In this document: positions 36,940 to 45,597 of the stretch, one piece after another
How the letters are laid out: every line of letters starts with the position of its first letter
Position numbering within the stretch: the first letter of the stretch is position 1
Origin: an uncultured Rhodospirillales bacterium
GTDB lineage: Bacteria > Pseudomonadota > Alphaproteobacteria > Azospirillales > Azospirillaceae
Direction: 5' to 3'
Length of the DNA: 64,000 nt
Assembly: GCA_903856295.1 (NCBI GenBank)
Contig: CAIOBP010000254.1
Location: forward strand, 1 to 64,000
Translations under genes and position numbers: made by a program
Notes under the pieces: model-generated
Seen by the model: the letters and a program-made list of their open reading frames with translations, nothing else
Database searches by the model: none
Told to the model about the DNA's origin: nothing

Positions 36940-37509
36940 CTACTCGAGTCGCTCGTTGGGATAGATGCCCCAGACTTCGGAGCGCTTCAGCCAGCCGCGA
37001 TAGTCGCCGGCATCGACCTCGCACCAGTCGTCGCGGCAGCGCAGGAGCTTGGCGACCACCCCCGGTTCGGCCCGGGCGACCGGACGCCCGGTGGTTTGCG
37101 GGTCGCGCCTGAGGGTGCGGATTTCGCCGCGGATCATCACCGAGCGCTTGGCCGTGAGCATGCCCTGCATGACCCAGCCCTCGGCGCCCTCGCTGTCGCG
37201 GATGCGGCGCCAGGTGTCGAACTCGGCGGTCACCTCCACCGGCATGTTCCGGCGGGAAAACACCCACTGAATCGGGTACTGCACCGAGGGGCCGCTGCGG
37301 GCGTTGACCTCGTTCGAGCGGATGGCCACATAGCGCGGCACCGGCAAGCCGCTGGTCTTGATCGCACTGGCGTTCGGAGCCTGGGACGCGGCGGCCGCGG
37401 GCTCTTCCGGCGCGTCGGCGTCCTCGGCCAGAACCGGGAGGGCAAAGGCGAGGCAGCAGGCCACAAGCACAACGGTAAGCGGGTGGCGTACTCCGGGGGC
37501 CATGGGCAC
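36940..37509 (-). CDS. Periplasmic SH3-domain protein
   Basis: Signal peptide VVLVACCLAFALPVLAED, then bacterial SH3 motifs NEVNARSGPSVQYPIQWVF, GAEGWVMQGML, CRDDWCEVDAGDYRGWLKRSEVWGIYP. Confidence 0.85.
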   Translation of the reverse strand: MPMAPGVRHPLTVVLVACCLAFALPVLAEDADAPEEPAAAASQAPNASAIKTSGLPVPRYVAIRSNEVNARSGPSVQYPIQWVFSRRNMPVEVTAEFDTWRRIRDSEGAEGWVMQGMLTAKRSVMIRGEIRTLRRDPQTTGRPVARAEPGVVAKLLRCRDDWCEVDAGDYRGWLKRSEVWGIYPNERLE

Positions 37510-37855
37510 TCGTCAAGGTCAGGGCGGGGCGATGCGCCCCATATTTAAAGGCCGGGAGACCGCCGGGGTCAAGGCCGTTGGTTGGTTGCGTGTGTTACGG
37601 CGGCGGAAATCGCGGCGGAAACGGACATCCTCGCACGCCGAAGGGCCTGGAACGCCGAAGGAAAAGTGCGCGAAGCCCCGCCAGCCACCCCCCCGCTCGC
37701 CACAAAAGCGGTTGGTATGAGATTCTTTTGCTCCGCGACGCATCCTGACCCGGGAGCGCATTTTTGCGCAATTTGCTTACCCCGAAGCATGTGCGTCTGG
37801 ACAAAAGCTCCGGCCGCGAGTATGGCATTGGCACGTCATTGCAGAGGGCCGGCAT

Positions 37856-38845
37856 ATGCCTGATAAGAAGAAACCCGTGGTCGTCGTCACTCGGAAACTG
37901 CCGGATGTCATCGAGACCCGGATGATGGAGCTGTTCGATACCAGGCTCAATCAGGACGACACGCCGATGAGCCAGCTTCAGCTCATCGAGGCGGTCAAGA
38001 CCGCCGACGTGCTGGTCCCCACCGTCACCGACCGGGTCGACGCGCGCGTGCTGTCCCAGGCCGGGCCGAACCTGCGCCTGATCGCCTCATTCGGCACCGG
38101 TGTCGACCACATCGACCTCAAAACCGCGCGCCAGCGCGGCATCACGGTGACCAACACGCCGGGCGTGCTCACCGACGACACCGCCGACATGGCCATGACC
38201 CTGATCCTGGCGGTGTCCCGCCGGGTCGCCGAGGGCGAGCGGCTGGTGCGTTCGGGCGAGTGGAAAGGCTGGGGGCCGACCACCATGCTCGGCAGCCGCC
38301 TATGGGGCAAGCGACTCGGCATCATCGGGCTCGGGCGGATCGGTCAGGCCCTGGCCCGGCGCGCCCGCGGCTTCGGGCTGTCGATCCACTATCACAACCG
38401 CCGCCGCGTCCACCTGGACATCGAATCCGAGCTTGAGGCGACCTACTGGGAAAGCCTCGACCAGATGCTGATGCGCATGGACATCGTCTCGGTCAACTGC
38501 CCGCACACCCCGGGGACCTTCCATCTGCTGTCGGCGCGCCGCCTGCAACTGCTGCGTCCCCACTCGGTGGTGGTCAACACCTCGCGCGGCGAGATCATCG
38601 ACGAGAACGCCCTCACCCGCATGCTGGAACGCGGCGAACTGGCCGGCGCCGGTCTCGACGTCTTCGAGCATGAGCCGGCGGTCAATCCCAAGCTGCTCGC
38701 CCTCGACAACGTCGTGCTGCTGCCGCACATGGGCTCGGCGACCATCGAAGGCCGCATCGACATGGGCGAGAAGGTCATCATCAACATCAAGACCTTCTGC
38801 GACGGCCACGCCCCGCCGGACCGGGTGCTGGAAGCGATGCTCTGA
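37856..38845 (+). CDS. D-2-hydroxyacid (glyoxylate/hydroxypyruvate-type) dehydrogenase
   Basis: NAD-binding motif GKRLGIIGLGRIGQALARRARGFGLSIHYHNRRRV; NTSRGEIIDENALTRMLERGELAGAGLDVFEHEP. Confidence 0.93.
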   Translation: MPDKKKPVVVVTRKLPDVIETRMMELFDTRLNQDDTPMSQLQLIEAVKTADVLVPTVTDRVDARVLSQAGPNLRLIASFGTGVDHIDLKTARQRGITVTNTPGVLTDDTADMAMTLILAVSRRVAEGERLVRSGEWKGWGPTTMLGSRLWGKRLGIIGLGRIGQALARRARGFGLSIHYHNRRRVHLDIESELEATYWESLDQMLMRMDIVSVNCPHTPGTFHLLSARRLQLLRPHSVVVNTSRGEIIDENALTRMLERGELAGAGLDVFEHEPAVNPKLLALDNVVLLPHMGSATIEGRIDMGEKVIINIKTFCDGHAPPDRVLEAML

Positions 38846-38881
38846 TCCCTTCGATTTCAGTCACTTTCCGGGTATAGCCAC

Positions 38882-39076
38882 ATGCCGAAAATCACCGTCT
38901 ACAAAGTCAAGAAATGGGACGTTTCGACGGATGAGTTTCGAGTGTCGTGCCGAATGGCGAGTGAAAAAGGAGCCGCAGCAATGGGGGGCGAAATCCTGCA
39001 TGATACTGCGGTTGAGATAGATGCTTCCCAGCTTGAGCACGGCGAAGAATGGACGAAGCCCAACTTCACACCATGA
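38882..39076 (+). CDS. 64-aa hypothetical protein
   Basis: MPKITVYKVKKWDVSTDEFRVSCRMASEKGAAAMGGEILHDTAVEIDASQLEHGEEWTKPNFTP; followed by a terminator-like hairpin. Confidence 0.6.
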   Translation: MPKITVYKVKKWDVSTDEFRVSCRMASEKGAAAMGGEILHDTAVEIDASQLEHGEEWTKPNFTP

Positions 39077-39106
39077 CAACTCTGTGCATTCAGGACAATA
39101 GTTAAG

Positions 39107-39134
39107 AAAGGGGGCCGCTTACACGGCCCCCTTT
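39107..39134 (+). terminator. Terminator-like hairpin
   Basis: AAAGGGGGCCG cttaca CGGCCCCCTTT. Confidence 0.7.
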
Positions 39135-39194
39135 CGATTCAGTGCCCAAAAGACCAGAGCGGTTACCGATTAAGTTGCATCACACCACTCTATC

Positions 39195-39333
39195 CGTCAT
39201 GGCCGGGCTTGACCCGGCCATCCACGCGGTGACACCGTCCCGATGCGCCCGAGATGGGTGATAATTTACAACTTTCGCGGCAACGTCGCCGCGTGGATGC
39301 GCGGGTCAAGCCCGCGCATGACGGCGTTTATAT
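39195..39333. repeat. Intergenic palindromic repeat, copy 2
   Basis: ccgtcATGGCCGGGCTTGACCCGGCCATccacgcgg ... cgcgtggATGCGCGGGTCAAGCCCGCGCATgacggcgttta. Confidence 0.88.
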
Positions 39334-39363
39334 GACAAAAGTCATTCACCCGAAAGCCAAACC

Positions 39364-39846
39364 TTACAACGCCGCCAGCACCGCTTCGGCGCTGGAGACT
39401 TCGAACGAGCCCGGCTTGTCGACCGCCAGCCACGTGATGGTGCCGTCCTCGACGATCATGGCATAGCGCTGGCTGCGAATGCCGAGATTGAAGGCGGTGG
39501 CGTCGAACTCCAAGCCGAGAGCGCGGGTGATGGCGCCGTTGCCATCGGGCAGCATGAACACGGCGTCGCCGGCCTTCTGTTCGGCTCCCCAGCTCTTCAT
39601 CACGAACGGGTCGTTGACCGACAGACAGACGATCTCGGCCACGCCCTTGGCCTTCAGCTCGGCGGCCTTCTCGATGAAACCGGGCAGGTGCTTGGCCGAA
39701 CAGGTCGGGGTGTAGGCACCGGGCAGCGCGAACAGCGCCACCTTTTTGCCCTTGAAGACATCACCGGTGGAAAGTTCCTGCATGCCGTCGGCCGTCAGGT
39801 GCTTCACGGTGACGGACGGGAAAACGCTGCCTACCTCGACTGCCAT
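39364..39846 (-). CDS. Peroxiredoxin, PRX5/AhpE-like
   Basis: FALPGAYTPTCSAKHLPGFIEKAAELKAKGVAEIVCLSVNDPFVMKSWG. Confidence 0.93.
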   Translation of the reverse strand: MAVEVGSVFPSVTVKHLTADGMQELSTGDVFKGKKVALFALPGAYTPTCSAKHLPGFIEKAAELKAKGVAEIVCLSVNDPFVMKSWGAEQKAGDAVFMLPDGNGAITRALGLEFDATAFNLGIRSQRYAMIVEDGTITWLAVDKPGSFEVSSAEAVLAAL

Positions 39847-39870
39847 ACCTCAACTCCTTCTGCTGCGGAT

Positions 39871-39935
39871 CCGGTTGATGGCCGGTTGATGGCCGGTTGA
39901 TGGCCGGTTGATGGCCGGTTGATGGCCGGTTGATG
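39871..39935. repeat. 11-bp tandem repeat CCGGTTGATGG x ~6
   Basis: ccggttgatgg repeated at 39871, 39882, 39893, 39904, 39915, 39926 (last partial). Confidence 0.97.
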
Positions 39936-40016
39936 AAAGGCCCCGACCATAGCATGGCGGCCTTTTGACGCGCCGCACAAAAGTCGGGGCTTCTCCAGAA
40001 GTGTGGGCCGTCGCGG

Positions 40017-42041
40017 TCAGGGTCCAGCCTTGCCGGCGGCTTTTTTCAGCCCTGCCAGCACGGCCTCGGCGCTGAGCAGTTCGGGCAGCGGCAGGCCGTC
40101 GGGCGCGCCGGGGCCGTAGAGGACGTTGAAGGGCACGCCGTAGCGGCCGAACCCGGCCAGATAGCGCGAGATCGCCTCGTCGGGGCGGGTCCAGTCGGCG
40201 CGCATGGTCACCACGGCGCCGGACGGATCGTTCAGGCGTCCGGCGACCTCGGGACGGTCGAGCACCAGGCGTTTGTTGGCGAGGCAGGTCAGGCACCATT
40301 CGGCGGTGACGTCGACCAGCACGGTGTGACCGGCGGCAACCTCGGCCTTGACCTGGGCAAGGTCGAAGGGACGCCAGCGCGCCGTTTCGGCCTGGGAGGC
40401 GGCGGGGGCGGAGAAATGCAGCGACACCGCCAGCAGCCAGCCCAGCCACAGCGCGGTGCCGGCCAGCGCGCAGCCGAGCACCCGCCGGAGGGTGAGCATC
40501 CAGCGTCCGGGCCGGGGCAGCGCGGTGGCGAGGCCGGGCGCGGCGGCAACCAACAGGTAGGGCAGTGCGAGACCAAGACCGAGGGTCAGGAACACCGCGA
40601 GGATTTCCAACGGCCCGCGCGCCAGGGCGAAGCCGACCGCGGTCCCGAGAAACGGCGCCGAGCACGGGGTGGCCAGCAGGGTCGCGAAGACTCCGGTGAA
40701 AAACGGCCCGGCCAGCCGGCCGCCGCCATCGCCGCGCTCGGCCAGGACGGCGAGAACGCGGGGCAGCGGAATTTCGAACACGCCCCAGAGATTGGCGGCG
40801 AAGCCGGCGACCACCAGGGCCATGAGCCCGAGAAACACGGGCTGCTGGAACTGAATGCCCCAGCCGGCGGCGGCGCCGGTGGCCTTCAGGGCGATCATCG
40901 CCAAGGCCAGGGCCAGGAACGAGGCGACGATACCGGCGGCCGAGGCCAGGAAGCCGGCGCGCACCGCCCGCGCCGAGCCGCCGCCATGACCGACCACCGC
41001 CAGCAGCTTCAGGGACAGCACCGGCAGCACGCAGGGCATGAGGTTGAGGATCAGCCCCCCGAGCAGGGCGAGGCCGAGCATCGGCCAGAGCGCCGGGCCA
41101 TCGGGCGCGGCGGCGGCCACGACGGCACGCGCTTCCAGGCTGCGCGGCCCGTCGACCAGGGTCGCGGTCAGCGTCCGCCCGGCGAGATCGGCAACCCGCG
41201 CCGCCCCGGCCGGCGGCGGCAGCATGGCGAGACGGGCGGTCAGCCGGCGCTTGCCAAGCTCGAAGCGCATCTCGGGCGGCCGGAACGCCTGCCCCGGTTC
41301 CCCCTCGAGAAAAATATCGGGCGCGAGGAAGGGCTCGCGCGCCTCGGCCACCACCTCCACCGCCGGCCCCTCGGCCCCGGAGGCGTCGCGCAGGGCGACC
41401 AGCGAGAGACCGGCGGCCGCGCCGTCTCCGGGCACCTTGTTCACCGCCTCGGCAATCAGCCCGGCTTCCACGGCATGGGCCGCCGGACCGGCCGGCACCG
41501 TCAGGGCGAGATCGAAATGGGCGGGCACGCAGATATCGTGGCACACCAGCAGCTCGACCGCCGCCTTGAGATCGAGTTTGTCTCCCGGCTTGGTCAGCCG
41601 GGCGGTGAGCGGCAGCACCAACTCGCCCTCATAACCGAAGGTCTCGAGACCGAACAGGCTGAAGCGGGCCGGCGCCGGCCAGGCGATCTCGGCACCGGCC
41701 AGATTGACCGAATCGGCCCAGTCGATGCGCGGCGGCAGACCGGCGTCTCCGGGCGAACGCCAATAGGTCTTCCAGCCCGGCCACAACCGCACCTGGAGCC
41801 CGAGTGCCACCGTGGCGCCGGTACCGGTGGCATCGACGGCGCTGACCAGCCGGGCCTCGACCATCTCGGCCCGCCCCCACGACGACGCGGCGGCGGCGGC
41901 GGCGCGGGGCAGCAGCGCCGTCAGAACGGCGATCAGCGCCACGAAGACCAGCGCGGCGCGGCGCGGGCGGTCCGGCCGAAGAGTCAGACAATCGACACAA
42001 AGGCCTAGCACTCCGGAGACAGTCAACGTGGTCACGGTCAT
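40017..42041 (-). CDS. ScsB/DsbD-like thiol:disulfide interchange protein
   Basis: CHDICVPAHFDL, LMPCVLPVLSLKLL, ATPCSAPFLGTAVGFAL, DVTAEWCLTCLANKRLVL (thioredoxin-like CxxC). Confidence 0.9.
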   Translation of the reverse strand: MTVTTLTVSGVLGLCVDCLTLRPDRPRRAALVFVALIAVLTALLPRAAAAAASSWGRAEMVEARLVSAVDATGTGATVALGLQVRLWPGWKTYWRSPGDAGLPPRIDWADSVNLAGAEIAWPAPARFSLFGLETFGYEGELVLPLTARLTKPGDKLDLKAAVELLVCHDICVPAHFDLALTVPAGPAAHAVEAGLIAEAVNKVPGDGAAAGLSLVALRDASGAEGPAVEVVAEAREPFLAPDIFLEGEPGQAFRPPEMRFELGKRRLTARLAMLPPPAGAARVADLAGRTLTATLVDGPRSLEARAVVAAAAPDGPALWPMLGLALLGGLILNLMPCVLPVLSLKLLAVVGHGGGSARAVRAGFLASAAGIVASFLALALAMIALKATGAAAGWGIQFQQPVFLGLMALVVAGFAANLWGVFEIPLPRVLAVLAERGDGGGRLAGPFFTGVFATLLATPCSAPFLGTAVGFALARGPLEILAVFLTLGLGLALPYLLVAAAPGLATALPRPGRWMLTLRRVLGCALAGTALWLGWLLAVSLHFSAPAASQAETARWRPFDLAQVKAEVAAGHTVLVDVTAEWCLTCLANKRLVLDRPEVAGRLNDPSGAVVTMRADWTRPDEAISRYLAGFGRYGVPFNVLYGPGAPDGLPLPELLSAEAVLAGLKKAAGKAGP

Positions 42042-42204
42042 TTTGTCCTGGAGGGGTTAAATTGGCCGGCTGCGGCCACGATATATGGGTGGAAAAATCA
42101 GCCCGGCGGTGCCAAACTCATTCTATGGCTTCGAGCGGATGTTTTACAGCTGAGCGAACGTCTTTACACCTGGGGACGGCTCCCCGAACAATGGATAACC
42201 GGGC

Positions 42205-42780
42205 ATGCCTCGCGCAATGAAAATGCCGCAGTATCTGACAGGCCAATTGCTGATCGCAATGCCGGCCATGCCGGACGCGCGGTTTCAGCGCGCGGTGGTC
42301 TATGTCTGCGCCCATAACGCCGAGGGAGCGATGGGGCTGGTGATCAACCGCCTGTTTGGCTCGATCACCTTCGCCAGCCTGCTGGAACAGCTCGAAATCC
42401 ACCCCACGGGCCTGATCTCGGACCGGCGGGTCCACTATGGCGGCCCGGTCGAAAGCGGGCGGGGGCTGGTGCTGCACTCCACCGACTTCATCCGTGAAGG
42501 CACCATGATGGTCGACGACGATGTGGCGCTGACCGCGACCATCGACATTCTGCGCGCCATCGCCGAAGGCCGGGGACCCCGGCACAGCCTGCTCGCCCTG
42601 GGCTATGCCGGCTGGGGTCCCGGACAGCTCGACGCCGAGATGCAGGCCAATGGCTGGCTGACCGTCGACTCCGACGAGCATCTGATGTTCGACGCCGATC
42701 TCGAGACCAAGTGGGAACGCGCCATCGCCAAGATCGGGGTCAGATTGCCGATGCTCTCGGGTGAAGCCGGACACGCCTGA
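42205..42780 (+). CDS. YqgE/AlgH family protein
   Basis: YLTGQLLIAMPAMPDARFQRAVVYVCAHNAEGAMGLVINRL...GYAGWGPGQLDAEMQANGWL. Confidence 0.95.
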   Translation: MPRAMKMPQYLTGQLLIAMPAMPDARFQRAVVYVCAHNAEGAMGLVINRLFGSITFASLLEQLEIHPTGLISDRRVHYGGPVESGRGLVLHSTDFIREGTMMVDDDVALTATIDILRAIAEGRGPRHSLLALGYAGWGPGQLDAEMQANGWLTVDSDEHLMFDADLETKWERAIAKIGVRLPMLSGEAGHA

Positions 42781-42928
42781 GGCGCTCCCCACCGCCCCCG
42801 GCGGAAAAATCCGGTCGCGGCCGCTCGTGAACTTCGGTGCTTGTGAAATAACATCGGGCTAGGCTATGCTGTGGCCAAGCAACGCGGGCTCGATGTTCTT
42901 CAACTCTTGACGGTTCAGGGCCACGATA

Positions 42929-43450
42929 ATGGCGGGTCATGGGGAAAGCCAGAGTGAAAGTGCGGATGAGTCGGGTGAAGACCTACCGCGCAAGAAGTTC
43001 AGCGGCAAGAAACTGGTCTTGTTCGTGGTCCTGCCTCTGGTCCTGCTGTTGGTGGCCGGCGCCGGGCTGTACTTCAGTGGCATTCTGAACAAAAAGGAGG
43101 AAAAGCCGGTCGAGGCGCCCAAGCCGGAAGAAAAGGAAAGCGCGATCCCGATTTTCTACGACGTTCCGGAAATGCTGATCAACCTCAACACCACCGGACG
43201 CCGACCTACATTTCTTAAGATTGTGATCAGCCTGCAAATTGCCCGCGAGATTGATCGGCCGGAACTTGATCGCATCATGCCGCGCATTATCGATAACTTC
43301 CAAGTATACCTTAGAGAATTGCGACTGGAAGATCTGCGCGGATCAGCCGGCATGTACCGCCTGCGCGAGGAGCTGCTGACCCGGGTGGTCGCAGCGGCCC
43401 AGCCGGTGCGAATCAAGGACGTTTTGTTCAAGGAAATGCTGATCCAATGA
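42929..43450 (+). CDS. fliL: Flagellar basal body-associated protein FliL
   Basis: Single TM (KKLVLFVVLPLVLLLVAGAGLYFSG) then FYDVPEMLINLNTTGRRPTFLKIVISLQIAREID; followed by fliM. Confidence 0.92.
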   Translation: MAGHGESQSESADESGEDLPRKKFSGKKLVLFVVLPLVLLLVAGAGLYFSGILNKKEEKPVEAPKPEEKESAIPIFYDVPEMLINLNTTGRRPTFLKIVISLQIAREIDRPELDRIMPRIIDNFQVYLRELRLEDLRGSAGMYRLREELLTRVVAAAQPVRIKDVLFKEMLIQ

Positions 43451-43505
43451 AGTTCCGGTCGTCATGAGAGTCCAGTGGCGTGGCGAGTAGGGTGGAGGCC
43501 GGGCC

Positions 43506-44570
43506 ATGGCTGAAATGAGCGAAGAGGAGCGGCTGGCCGCGGAATGGGCGGCGCTGGCCGAGGATGGCGGCGGCGGCGGGGACGACGGCGGCGGCGGCGG
43601 CTCTACCCGCGTGCTCAATCAGGATGAAATCGACAGCCTGCTCGGCTTCGACCAGGACGCCGGTGGCGACGGCGAAAACTCCGGCATCATGGCGCTGGTC
43701 AACAGCGCGCTCGTCAATTACGAGCGCCTGCCGATGCTCGAGGTGGTGTTCGACCGCCTGGTGCGCATGATGTCGACCTCGTTGCGTAACTTCACGTCGG
43801 ATAACGTCGAAGTCAGCCTCGATCAGATTTCATCGGTACGCTTCGGCGACTACCTCAATTCGATTCCGCTGCCGGCGATGCTCTCGGTGTTCAAGGCCGA
43901 GGAGTGGGACAATTTCGGTCTGCTGGTGGTGGATTCGGCGCTGATCTACTCGATCGTCGACGTGCTGCTCGGCGGCCGGCGCGGCACGGCGGCGATGCGC
44001 ATCGAAGGCCGGCCCTACACCACCATCGAGCGCAATCTGGTCGAGCGCATGGTCCATGTCGTGCTGTCGGACCTCTCCGCCTCGTTCGACCCGCTGTCGC
44101 CGGTGACCTTCCGCTTCGACCGGCTGGAAACCAATCCGCGCTTCGCCACCATCGCCCGTCCGGCCAACGCCGCGGTGCTGGTCAAACTGCGCATCGACAT
44201 GGAGGATCGCGGCGGCCGCTTGGAGCTGATGATCCCCTACGCCACCCTGGAGCCGGTGCGCGAGTTGCTGCTCCAGATGTTCATGGGTGAAAAGTTCGGC
44301 CGGGATTCGATCTGGGAAACCCACTTGGCCTCGGAATTGCTTGTCACCGATGTCGATCTGCTGGCGGTGCTCGACGAGATGACGGTGACCTTGCACGAGG
44401 TGCTGGAGTGGAAAGTCGGCAGCCGCATTCTGCTCAACGCGCTGCCCGACGGCACCATCGAACTCCGGTGCGGCGAGGTGCCGCTGTTTCAGGGTCGCAT
44501 GGGTCGCAAGGGCGGCTACATCGCCGTGCGGATTGACAAGGAACTCCCGAAACAGGAGACCGCTCACTAA
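43506..44570 (+). CDS. fliM: Flagellar motor switch protein FliM
   Basis: VLNQDEIDSLLGF N-terminal motif and LPMLEVVFDRLVRMMSTSLRNFTSDNVEVSLDQISSVRFGDYLNSIPLPAMLSVF. Confidence 0.97.
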   Translation: MAEMSEEERLAAEWAALAEDGGGGGDDGGGGGSTRVLNQDEIDSLLGFDQDAGGDGENSGIMALVNSALVNYERLPMLEVVFDRLVRMMSTSLRNFTSDNVEVSLDQISSVRFGDYLNSIPLPAMLSVFKAEEWDNFGLLVVDSALIYSIVDVLLGGRRGTAAMRIEGRPYTTIERNLVERMVHVVLSDLSASFDPLSPVTFRFDRLETNPRFATIARPANAAVLVKLRIDMEDRGGRLELMIPYATLEPVRELLLQMFMGEKFGRDSIWETHLASELLVTDVDLLAVLDEMTVTLHEVLEWKVGSRILLNALPDGTIELRCGEVPLFQGRMGRKGGYIAVRIDKELPKQETAH

Positions 44571-45457
44571 TGTCGGCGACCGTATCCCTGATCCTGGACG
44601 CGCTGATTGGCGGCCTGCTGGTCGCAACCATCGTCTATGCCATCCAGCTCAATCGCCAGTTGATCCATCTGCGCGAAAGCCGGGGAGAGATGGAAGGATT
44701 GATCCGCAGCTTCAACGAGGCCACCACCCGCGCCGAAACCGGCATCAAGACCATGCGCCGGGCCGCCACCGAGACCGGCGAAGGCCTGCAGAAATCCATC
44801 GAGCGCGCCCAGGCGTTGCGCGACGAGCTACAATTTTTGGTTGAGGCCGCCGATTCGCTGGCCCGCCGCTTGGCCGAGGCGCCGAATCAGGCCAAGGGCG
44901 GGCTGTCCCATGCCGCGCCACCGCCGCCGCCGCGCCGTCCGCAGCCGCCCGCCCCGGAGACCAGCGACTCACCGCGCGCCCGCGCCCAGGAGCTGCTGCG
45001 CGGCTTCGGCAACGAGCTGTCGCGCGCTCAGCCCACCGAGCCCGCCCATGGCCACGCGCCGGAGCCGCCGCAACGGGGCCGGGGCGCGCTGTCCCGCTCC
45101 GAGCCGCCGGCCCCGCGCGGCGGGCGTGGCGCCGACACCGAGGACGGCCAGGAGTTGCCGCGCGGTCGCGGCGTCCTGACCCGGGGCGATGGCGCGGGAT
45201 CACCGAGCGCCCGCCTGTCGGATCTGCTCGACACCAGTCAGGATTTGCCGCGTGGCCGGGGCATTCTTACCCGGGGCGACGCTTTCCGTGCCGAGCCCGC
45301 CCCCCCCCGCTCCGAACTGGCGCGGACCGAGCTGGCACGGGCGGAACCCGCCGGCCGCACCGAGCGGCGCGCCATCGAACCGGCCCGGCGCGACAGCGGC
45401 GAAGGGCTGTCACGGGCCGAACGGGAGTTGTTGCAAGCCATCGAGAGCCGGCGCTGA
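44570..45457 (+). CDS. DUF6468-like flagellar-cluster protein
   Basis: MSATVSLILDALIGGLLVATIVYAIQLNRQLIHLRESRGEMEGLIRSFNEATTRAETGIKTMRR; overlaps the fliM stop. Confidence 0.75.
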   Translation: MSATVSLILDALIGGLLVATIVYAIQLNRQLIHLRESRGEMEGLIRSFNEATTRAETGIKTMRRAATETGEGLQKSIERAQALRDELQFLVEAADSLARRLAEAPNQAKGGLSHAAPPPPPRRPQPPAPETSDSPRARAQELLRGFGNELSRAQPTEPAHGHAPEPPQRGRGALSRSEPPAPRGGRGADTEDGQELPRGRGVLTRGDGAGSPSARLSDLLDTSQDLPRGRGILTRGDAFRAEPAPPRSELARTELARAEPAGRTERRAIEPARRDSGEGLSRAERELLQAIESRR

Positions 45458-45597
45458 CCGCCGGGATGAGAGCAGAGCGCACAGGGCGGGGCTCACTCCG
45501 GAGTGGGTATCCGCTCCAGCACAATCCGCTCCAGCACGACAAGACGAAGCCTGATTCGGTTCCCTATCATCGCTTCATGCTCTAACGGGACACGGCC

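Noticed and set aside
39871-39935. Possible CRISPR or coding repeat (NRPSTGHQPAI in minus-strand ORF 39850-41544)
   Set aside because: 11-bp unit without spacers; that ORF is a shadow frame of the ScsB gene.
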